Below are positions 55,475 to 64,000 of a stretch of 64,000 nucleotides of DNA, one piece after another; within the stretch, counting starts at the first letter, position 1; every line of letters starts with the position of its first letter. The notes under the pieces were generated by a model. It was not told where the DNA came from, made no database searches, and saw only the letters and a list, made by a program, of their open reading frames with translations. This DNA is from Salvia splendens. Lineage: Eukaryota > Streptophyta > Magnoliopsida > Lamiales > Lamiaceae. The stretch lies in NCBI RefSeq assembly GCF_004379255.2, contig NC_056035.1, positions 17,691,902-17,755,901 of the forward strand, given 5' to 3'. A program made the translations under genes and the position numbers.

Positions 55475-57151
55475 CATATTCTTGTGGGACTGACTAAAAT
55501 GGAAAGAACGTATATTCTCGTGAGACGGAAGGAATATATACATAAAATAAATATGTATATATACGTTACTTAAATAGACAAAGGCCTAGAAATAACGACC
55601 AATATCATTATTTATCATAACAGTTATTTTTATTATATCAAAATTCCAGTGGCAAGTATAATTTCGGTAATATTTGTAGTAATAAGTTAATAACTAAGAA
55701 AATGTTTAAAGTTATCAATAGAATAAATAAATAAACTATAATCATATTAAAGGCAATTTTTTCGCTTAGTATGAAGACTATGATATTGTATGGTGTAGCC
55801 AATATCTCCAAAATAAGAAAAAAAATCATTTTATTTTTTTCAGAGAAAATAGCGCATCTAACCCTCAAGTGTATTTTTTTTGGTCATTTAACTTGTATAA
55901 TGCCATAAAGAAGTATATGGAAAAAAAAAATCTACATCTACATTAATTTAGTCCAAACCACTATTCGTCGAATATAGAAATAATTAATTCCAGCCTGTCA
56001 TGTTGACGAAAATAGAGTCTCAGTCTATTTTAATGATGTTTGTCATCTCTATCAGAGTCAAAAACAAAAAAGATATGTTGCGTTCGCAATCATATCATAC
56101 ATACATTCCATAAAATAAATATAGAAAAGAGATTAATATGGCCTAATTCCTGTGGACTCTTGCTTGAGCATCACTTTCACATTTAGCTGTACCTAATAAA
56201 CTTGGAAAATGACTCCATTATTTATCAGATTCTTAATTTCATACCTAATATATTACCAACACCATTTCTTAAAATAACAAGAAATTTGATTAATTATATT
56301 ACCAACATGTTTTCTTATATTCTAGAGTAGTTCAATAAGAGCACACGCTAAAATTTTCACCTAATTTTGATTCTATTTCTACCCCATCTACCATTATTTT
56401 AATAATGAGGTGTGGATCTATCCTCCAGTGATCAATTATTATAACTAATTCATAGGATATTCTTAAAGATCCACTAATTTAGTTAACGACTGACTTAATT
56501 TTACTTAATGTGCTTGTTTGCAAGAATAAAAAAGTTGTAATTATTAGTGAATGGGGTAGAAACCGACGATTGATGCGAATTCGACAACATGTTTAAATTA
56601 AATTATCACACCGACCACTACTGCACACTATTTTTAATTTTATTTTTGGTGGCTACCAATAATAATTCTTCCACTTACGTCCACATTTTGTAAAGTAATT
56701 CGAGTATCAATTATTGTTTTGTCTGTGGATGGAGACATCTTGGCTTCATTGGTGTGCTTTGTCTCAAGAATGATGAGTGTAGAGTCCTGTGCTACATCAA
56801 TTAAAATAAAAGGGGAGCTCAACAAACCTCGGAAAATAAGTGTATCTGCTTTTGATTAATTTGTGGACAAGTCATTTCCATAATTAATAACTTAATTAGT
56901 ACTTTTAATATGTCCAATGGAAAAAGCCTAGTCTAAGATTACCAAGTTACAAAGCAAGGTGGTTTTGCTTTAAGCAGACCATGACTAATTCCTCCTATTT
57001 ATATGCTATAGTACTACTAATAAATTAAAATCATGCAACAACTAAGTAATGATCTTAACTTGAGCCTTGCTCTAGTACTCCTAAACAAAACTTGGATTCG
57101 TTCCCAACTTCATATTCTCATGTAAATCTCTATATATGCTGCTTTTGTATC
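55475..57151. other. AT-rich intergenic region before the PPR gene
   Basis: No gene is recognised. At 55485-55540 the words TTGTGGGAC and GAGACGGAAGGAA resemble the end of a Stowaway-type MITE, but no second end was found. The remainder is AT-rich with short frames only (for example 55638-55868). Confidence 0.5.
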
Positions 57152-57262
57152 TCAACTGACAGTGGAGAAATATATGGATGCTCGAGCAGCCTCCTTCTCC
57201 ACGTCCCCATCTTCGAGCAATCTTCTCGACCTCAAAACAGCGTCCCAGTTGTTATTCATGGC

Positions 57263-58810
57263 TTATAAGTTGGATAACAGAACGTAAGGCGAAGCTGCTG
57301 AAAGAGGACCGAGTTTTACGAGCCTCTTAGCTATCCGTTCCCCGACACCAACATCTCCCTGCAGTCGGCATGCAGAAAGTAAACATCCCAAAACAACTTC
57401 ATCATCTCTTTTATCAATATATTCTTCAGCCTCGCTTAATCTCCCAGATCGCCCTAACAGATCAACGAGGCAGCACACATGCTCGATTCCAGGGCTTATT
57501 CCGTAAACTCTGCTCATAGAGTCAAAAACCATCCGGCCCACATCAGCAAGCCCAGAGTGACTGCAAGCAGTCAGCAGTTCAAGAAATGTGATGGAGTCCG
57601 GCTCCACACCTGCTGTCTTCATCTCCTCGAACAGTGCCATAGCTTTCTCAGCGTGGCCGTGATTTGCAAATGCAGCGATGATGGTGTTCCAAGAAATAAG
57701 GGTGCGAATCTCCATTCGCTCGAAGAGAGTGTATGCTGAGGTAATGTTTCCGCACTTAGCATACATGTTGACAAGTGCATTTCCAACGCCAACATCCCAT
57801 TCCGGCCATGTCCTGATCAGACGGCCGTGAATCTCTTTGCCAACTCTTACAGAGGCCATGTTTGCAGCTGCCGAAAGCACACTAGCATACGTGTAATCAT
57901 CTGGAGCCACGTCCATCTCTCTCAAAACATACAGAGCCTTTGAGTGATCATCACAGCGGCAACAATCAGAAATGATACTATTCCAGGAACAGACATCTTT
58001 TTCTCGAATGGACCTGAACACCTTGTCGGATTCTTGAAACAAACTAAACTTGGAGTAGAGTGTCATCAGAACATTCCCAGAAAACGACATACAGTCAAGC
58101 CCAAGCTTCACCATTTGACAGTGCAGTTGCAGAACTGTTGATAAACCGTATAAGGCTTCACCAGAGCCTAATAATCCCGCAAAAGTAAACCGGTCTGGAA
58201 GCAGACCCCATCTTAAAAGAATCACAAACAGCTCCATTCCCTTCTCGAACAGCTTGTTATCCACTAGCCCAGTGATTGCAATGTTGTAGGAAACTAGAGT
58301 TGGGTGAACAAAACTGCTATCACTAAAAACGGATAGTGCATCAGCACACATGCCACAATTCATGTACATCAAAATCAGGGAATTAACAACGAAACTAACA
58401 GAACAATAGTTGAGCTTTAACGCGGACGCATGAATTTGCTGCCCGAGATTTGAGTCCCTTGAGCTGGCACAGGAGCTAAGAGCACTCGAGAATACTGAAT
58501 CATTAGGCCTAAAATGCTTCTGCATATTTCTGAAGAGTTGAAGCGCTTTATGGGGTCTGCCCCAAAGGTTATAGCCAGATATCATGGCGGACCACGTGAC
58601 CAAATTTCTGTGCAGCATTTCATCGAACATCTGGTGGGCTGGGTGAAGAAGTCCACATTTGGCGTAGAAATTGAGAATGTGATTGCATATGGAAGTATCT
58701 GCTACTAGTCCTAACTTGATAGCTGCAGCGTGGAGAGAAATTCCACGTCTTAATGCCTTGACTTTGGCGCAATCGTGGAGAAAGAAACCAAGATTTTGTA
58801 GCATCATCAT
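57263..58810 (-). CDS. PLS-class pentatricopeptide repeat protein, ending at a probable premature stop
   Basis: An intronless 515-codon frame. Successive PPR, long (L) and short (S) repeats are visible: for example VTWSAMISGYNLWGRPHKAL, CSWNSIISDCC, VNMYAKCGNITSAYTLFERM and ISWNTIIAAFANHGHAEKAM. E-type motifs follow (YGISPGIEHVCCLVDLLGRS and LLSACRLQGDVGVGERIAKRL). PLS-class proteins bind organelle RNA and often act in C-to-U editing. Two in-frame TGA codons directly before the ATG at 58810 fix the start. The frame ends at TAA (57263-57265) right after SPYVLLSNL, in the middle of the conserved E region. Sequence downstream stays open for 36 codons (AMNNNWDAVLRSRRLLEDGD...) to TGA at 57152. 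There is no DYW domain in either form. It may still be functional. Confidence 0.9.
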   Translation of the reverse strand: MMMLQNLGFFLHDCAKVKALRRGISLHAAAIKLGLVADTSICNHILNFYAKCGLLHPAHQMFDEMLHRNLVTWSAMISGYNLWGRPHKALQLFRNMQKHFRPNDSVFSSALSSCASSRDSNLGQQIHASALKLNYCSVSFVVNSLILMYMNCGMCADALSVFSDSSFVHPTLVSYNIAITGLVDNKLFEKGMELFVILLRWGLLPDRFTFAGLLGSGEALYGLSTVLQLHCQMVKLGLDCMSFSGNVLMTLYSKFSLFQESDKVFRSIREKDVCSWNSIISDCCRCDDHSKALYVLREMDVAPDDYTYASVLSAAANMASVRVGKEIHGRLIRTWPEWDVGVGNALVNMYAKCGNITSAYTLFERMEIRTLISWNTIIAAFANHGHAEKAMALFEEMKTAGVEPDSITFLELLTACSHSGLADVGRMVFDSMSRVYGISPGIEHVCCLVDLLGRSGRLSEAEEYIDKRDDEVVLGCLLSACRLQGDVGVGERIAKRLVKLGPLSAASPYVLLSNL

Positions 58811-59317
58811 TCATCAGTTTTTGGAGGACCAAATTTGATGAACACCTCAAAATTGGCAAGGTATATCACATTTCGGAGCTTTGTTTCAAATTTTTGTTTT
58901 GAGCGAAGCAACTCCAATCAAGCTGAATCAAAAACTGTGTAAAACGATCACTGAATTACTCAACTTACTTTATGGACATTTAAACCAAGTAGTAGTGTGA
59001 AATAATTAGAAATTTTCTTACATCACAACGGCATCCCCATTTTGGAATACCGACTTTAAAAGAAGGAAAACCAAATTGGAATCAAATAAAAATAGGGACA
59101 AAAATCGCAACAGTGCAGCTCAAAGTCCCCCACAATGTAAACATAAAATAAATAGCTCGAATAAAATGATCATACTGAGGTTGGCTATTTCTTCATCTTC
59201 TGTGGCTCCGCTTGCACTTGACACGGCACAACTTGTTTTACAACAACGGAAGCTAGATCAGAAATGGAGATGAATGGGGTCGAATGCCATCGACCAAAGA
59301 ATGCATATCGTTTGCTG
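58811..59317. other. intergenic spacer between the PPR and GT14-like genes
   Basis: About 500 bp between two minus-strand genes. It must contain the PPR promoter and the 3' UTR of the glycosyltransferase gene. The open frame at 59076-59273 has no recognisable features. Confidence 0.5.
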
Positions 59318-62300
59318 TCAGTCTGCCTCAATAGATGTATAATTGGGGAAAAGGCGTAGCAACTTATTCAGTGTTTCAGGTAAGAACTTCCTTGCAAATA
59401 GAAAACATGGACGTTCGACTCCATTCCACAAGCATGGTGTAATCCTGGCTTGTCTCTGAATTCACAAGGAAAAGCAAGCAAGGTGTGAGCCTCATAACTT
59501 CAACAGAATAATACTACTGTACAAGCATTAAACTAACCTTCTTGTCACTTGTTATGTGCAAACTTTCTGCGATAGACTGCAAAAAAGTTGTAAAGTTTAG
59601 TGTCTAGATAATTATCAGGCACAACTAGTTTACAGGAATAATATCTTATCCAAGGAGTATTTTCAAACAGAAATCCAAATAAAGTTATAACTATAGTTCA
59701 TGTATAAGCTTTGGAAGAACATTGCCATACTGTGATATTTCTTAAAAGCTCCATGGTGACATCCTGCGATTTGTATGATTTTGGGTGCCACTTCATTTCT
59801 GACCAATCAACATGTGTTACAGACCAATTGGCTATTCCACCGGGATCAAGCATCTGAAAATGCAAACTAGAATTATATACAAAAAGAAGGGATGGAAGAG
59901 TGCATCTTAACCAACTGAAGGAGAAAATTACGAAAATCTCACATAGAAAAATGTTGGCAAATAGTGTTCATCCGAGTAGCAGTTGCGTCCTCCTTCCATG
60001 CCAGGCTGTTCAATCAAAAGAGGCATAAGCATTACCACTTCAGTACAATGTGAGTGATCTCCATATTTGATCAATATGCCACAAAAGAATTAATAAAGAG
60101 AGAGCAGTTTCCGTGAGCAAGAGGAAGGCATGATTATCGACCAAGCAAGAAACAAGGGGTGCATTTTGATATTCACCATTCCTAGATTAATCAGGAAGAT
60201 ATCAGTCAATGATTGGAGTAGGAAAGCCGACGAACCACTGAGATCAACTTAACACCTTTGCAGGTCCCTCAGGATCTATACTGTGGTCTATTGGGAGTTA
60301 ATTTTTGCAATTAGCAAAGAAATGAACATTTCACAGAAGAATAGTCAGCACCAAATTTAATTCACTATGTAGTGTTTCATATAAAATGTATTCAATCAAG
60401 ACAAAGTTCTGCAGAAACAAAGCTCTATTAATTATTGTGTTAGAGCAAGAGATATCCATGGCTTGTTACAGTGGGCGACCATGTTCAAGTGCAAAGAGAG
60501 AGTATTGATATACAGAAGGTTTAACAGGCAAGAATACATAAAAAAGAATTACTAACAATCAGTTACTTGTGTCTGTGAAATATTTTTGAACTAAAACTCA
60601 TACGGAGTAATATACTTTCTGTTGAAAAATTAATACCCCCTATCACAATGAATATGACCCAATTTCCTTTTTAATTTGTCTCAACCAAGATGAACCATTA
60701 CTAAAAATGGAATCACTTTTATCTCTACTTTATTCTCTCTCCGCATAACATACAAAATAACACCGTTTAAAATCTTTGTCATCCAAGGAAGGGGTCATCT
60801 TTCCTGGGACAGAGGGAGTAATAAATTTCTCTTTCGAAATCAGCAAAACTTGAATTCAAAAGGACTCTCTTTTACTGTTTTTTCACACCGATGGACATTT
60901 AACAATATTTAAGTTACAAGAAAAGAGTGCGAAAAACACCAAATGTAGAATTTTCAACTAAATTCCTTCATCCTTTTCAGACTAGAAACTGGAAAATTGA
61001 CTGCACTAATTTGATAAACACGAAAAATGTAGTTTTACGTGTTAAACATTAGATAACGTCATGAGCATTATAAAAACTTTGAATCAGTAAAGAATTCAAG
61101 TACCATGTCAAATTAACTGCCAACAGTGTATGCTACAATATAGCCAAAGAAAACAAATGTAGAATGACACAGAAATAGCATCCAAAGTAGAATGCCACAA
61201 ATAAAGAGAAAAGTAAGGTCTGTATCACCAAAGTTTGAAGAGTATGGTCAATATGCACAAGACAATGAAATGGGAATTGATAGAAGGGTTATAGTGCACA
61301 TATCAATTATATAGCATATTTCTTGTCCTCTAACCTTGTCTTCCTAAGCATACACATGCATATATAGCATGCTGATGATCTACTTTATTTGCGGCATATT
61401 AAACCTGCATTCCTAACTTTTACACAAAGAAAAATAGACAATTTAAGGTACATGAATTTATAGCAACAGTAAGAACAGTTGGTTTTGTGCAATTTGTTCA
61501 CATGAATTAGAGGAATATTCGAATACAACCCCCAAAACCACAAGGAAGAAGCCAATGAGAGTGCAAGAATAAATAAAAATTTTATAAAATGCAGAAAATT
61601 GAAAAATTACTTGTATAAGTATTATTTATAAAATAAACTATAATGACCTTGCAATGCTCCCTGAATTTCCTAAAGTAGAGACTGTCAGCCATGATTATAA
61701 TCGCATGCTGCCGCTTCATTGTGAACCACTGCATGTTATGGAATGGATTAGAAAGACAAAAAAAAAGTGAATGCATCTTGTCATCTGTAAAGCTCCAGTA
61801 GCTGAGTAGCTAAAAGAGAAATGTTTAAAATTATCATACAGCAGAAAGAGCCTTCAAGGTCCAAATACACATTGAAAGCCATTATTAATACTTGGAAGTT
61901 GGAATAATACAACATCTTGATACTTATTAGGAGCAGAGCAACTCCTATTTATTAAACCTTCAAGGTTTGGGAATAATTTCAAATCTGTACTTAAATTTCA
62001 AATAATCACATGATTATTATGCAATATGATATACACCTGGGCTCCTTTGCGAAAGTCTTTCTGCTCTACTTCAGGTAGCATATATTTGATGTACCTGCCA
62101 GTTCCATGCGGACCAGGATCCTCAAAGCTGCAGAAATAGTATCGTAATTTGATTAGTATTCACAAGTAAAGGTCATATTTACTGCAAAATTAATCGTCAA
62201 AATCATTCAACAGTATGAATTTCTTTTATGGTGAATACTTTTTTAAAAACCTTTTATATAAATAATTGTAATGGGGAATAAGTAGTGATCTTCAGGGCTT

Positions 62301-63454
62301 ACTACACGAAAAAATTATTTTTACTTAACTTAGTTATAGATTTAGATGTTTTGCTCAATATGACACAAATCTTAAAATGCAAAGTCGTCAATACAACTCA
62401 GTTTTCTGTCTAGTTCTTCATTAGATTCTTTATGTTATCCAACATGCATACTTAAAAGCTTGCTGCCAAGTATTACATAAAACTGAATCAATTGGGAATA
62501 CATGGCTGAAAATAAGCAAAGGAAAAGGATAAAGGATGGAAAGGGCAGACTTACCAATCTACAAAGCTAACATTTGTCTGCATGAGATAATCGTACACAA
62601 AATCAAAGCTACGAAGTGGTATGCAGCTGCAATAAATAAAATGCTTGATTAGTATTTGAGTCTTTGCATTAGAACAAACCAGAGAGAAAATGTGAAGAAA
62701 TTTGACAGAAATAACATTCATTGTACAGCTACCTGTCAGAAAGCAGTACGAATTGCTGGTTGTCTGGATCTTTGAGTGCATTGGCTAGAAGCCGTCTTTC
62801 AGCATCAACCATTGAAATTTTCCCCCACTCTACCTGCAATTGTGACATTTTCACGAATCAGATCTAATGGATATTTCAATCCATCAGTAGTAGAAGGGCC
62901 TTCTAATCTCATCCTGGACAAACCAGCCATAACATAGATAAATATTAAGTATTGTTAAAAACTAGGATGCAGAAAAGTCTTGGCTATACTATGTAAAATA
63001 TGCTTTGACTCTTTAGGCAAAAGAACTTCATTGATCAAATTTCGAGAAACAGAAATGATTTGGTTAAAAAAGAAAGCAGTCAACATAAACTCAATGCCAG
63101 TAACGATAATGGTTCAGTTGGGCATGCTAGCTTAGTTCAATGCATACATAGGCTAAATTCTTAAGAAATAATGTTAATCTTAACTGTGGTTTGTTATCCA
63201 TTACTACATAGGTTTAAAGATATTCTGATATAGTTTGCATAACTGTTTATGCTTTTTTAAGAAGCACACGAAGCTCCACAAAATATAAGAGGTTGAATTA
63301 CAATAGCACACAAGTAATAGATTCACTACGAATGGTAAAGAAATTGAGAACAGACCGTGTCACTATGAATTTCTCGATTGACAAAATAACGGCTAAAATG
63401 AACAGGTTTATCCTTGGATGCATGCACATACACGGAAAATCTTTCTTCATTACC
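59318..63454 (-). CDS. core-2/I-branching beta-1,6-N-acetylglucosaminyltransferase family (GT14-like), C-terminal part
   Basis: Nine exons on the minus strand: 63454-63356, 62833-62733, 62626-62555, 62127-62037, 61728-61648, 60005-59943, 59853-59731, 59576-59538, 59455-59318. They total 807 nt and give 268 aa in frame to the stop. Family landmarks in order: GNEERFSVYVHASKD, VEWGKISMVDAERRLLANAL, QQFVLLSDSCIPL, DYLMQTNVSFVD, FEDPGPHGTGRY, MKRQHAIIIMADSLYF, NCYSDEHYLPTFF, ANWSVTHVDWS and the C-terminal RPCFLFARKFLPETL. The missing N-terminus (membrane anchor and first part of the domain) must lie beyond 64000. Plant BC10-type members are Golgi type II membrane proteins thought to act on cell-wall or arabinogalactan glycans; the substrate is unknown. 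A Stowaway MITE sits in the intron between 61648 and 60005. Confidence 0.93.
60636..60818. mobile_element. Stowaway-type MITE in an intron of the GT14-like gene
   Basis: 183 bp between TA dinucleotides (60634-60635 and 60819-60820). The right end read inward is CTCCCTCTGTCCCAGGAAAG and the left end CCCCCTATCACAATGAATAT, so the termini are imperfect inverted repeats of the CTCCCTC Stowaway type. Non-coding. Confidence 0.82.
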
Positions 63455-64000
63455 CTGCCATAAAACATGAATTTTTTTGAGAAAAAGAGGCTGCCAGATT
63501 GAATAACATAAAACAAGAATGTCATATGATTCGAATCACATAATCAATATTAATTCAAATTTATATAAAAAGAAGTCTTTATTTTACGCCCTTCACCTCA
63601 AGTAATTTAGCTGCTCTTGCCAGCCTACTTTTGTGGCTGGAAGAGTTGGTTCATATATATGGGTGATGGAGCTAGTTGGTGGATACTTTAGCTTCCTTAT
63701 CATGTGTTGTGCATTGACCCGAGAAAATGATTTTATTCCCATAGCAGCTTTAACCTTTTAGAAGGGCTTTGCTTTCAATGTGTGTGTTCTTATATGCTAA
63801 ACTTGATACTATTAAATAAGATCAATCACAATCATATATGCTCTAACCAAGTGCAATTTTGTCAACCAACATCCTTATGAACTAGAGACACCAAAGCTTT
63901 TAACAAGTGGACCAAAACTAACATTAGATAAACATGTCTGTAAATGCTTCCTAAATAAACCTCATCTCGTCAGATAACTAACTACATAGAAAGACTCTAT
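63455..64000. other. intron of the GT14-like gene at the window edge
   Basis: Upstream of the first visible exon I see no further exon with the expected family sequence. This stretch is read as intron continuing beyond the window. Confidence 0.55.

Noticed and set aside
55475..55540. Possible Stowaway MITE end next to the right LTR
   Set aside because: Only one end-like sequence is visible; no partner end or TA duplication could be placed.

Overview
This is nuclear DNA from a flowering plant, almost certainly a eudicot (asterid/Lamiales-like is my guess, not shown). It has intron-rich genes with GT-AG junctions, AT-rich intergenic DNA, plant-specific gene families (CCT-motif, HAT3.1-type PHD-homeodomain, PLS-type PPR, BC10-like GT14), and nested LTR retrotransposons, PIF/Harbinger, hAT and Stowaway elements. 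I saw no rRNA, tRNA, CRISPR array or bacterial-style operon.

Host genes in order: (1) 356-4775 (+), mitochondrial 2-oxoglutarate dehydrogenase E2, 14 coding exons, 470 aa, with one GC-AG intron; (2) 10485-11705 (+), CIA2-like CCT-domain protein, 357 aa; (3) 15069-19181 (-), HAT3.1/PRH-type PHD-finger homeodomain protein, 10 coding exons, 707 aa; (4) 40551-41979 (+), small uncharacterised, probably mitochondrial, plant protein, 163 aa; (5) 42944-48713 (-), TBC1D5-like Rab-GAP, 5 exons, 843 aa, with a Harbinger transposon in intron 1; (6) 57263-58810 (-), PLS-class PPR protein that ends at a probable premature stop; (7) 59318-63454 (-), C-terminal 268 codons of a core-2/I-branching GT14-like glycosyltransferase that runs off the right edge. 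The coding models were rebuilt exon by exon and stay in frame.

Mobile DNA fills most of the rest. A Copia element (20897-38054, minus strand, 566-bp LTRs, perfect CGTCC target duplication) is split inside its integrase region by a 12-kb Gypsy element of chromovirus type (23828-35796, plus strand). The Gypsy carries two divergent tandem RT segments, so it looks chimeric. Two PIF/Harbinger elements with TTA duplications each carry only one of the two family genes: 11742-13478 has the Myb/SANT-like ORF and 46423-48399 has the DDE transposase. A 0.4-kb MITE at 50074-50482 shares its subterminal sequence with the first. A hAT derivative (38500-39984, 8-bp duplication) contains a 178-bp inverted duplication of a transposase-like fragment with a 25-nt loop, a ready-made long hairpin RNA source. 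A non-coding LTR element (50874-55474) primed by tRNA-Asp carries six near-perfect 14-bp palindromes in each LTR. Three MITE-like elements lie side by side just upstream of the CIA2-like gene.

The host genes show no shared pathway and look like ordinary neighbours. The most unusual content is in the transposons: the hairpin hAT derivative, the split Harbinger pair, the chimeric Gypsy and the palindrome array.
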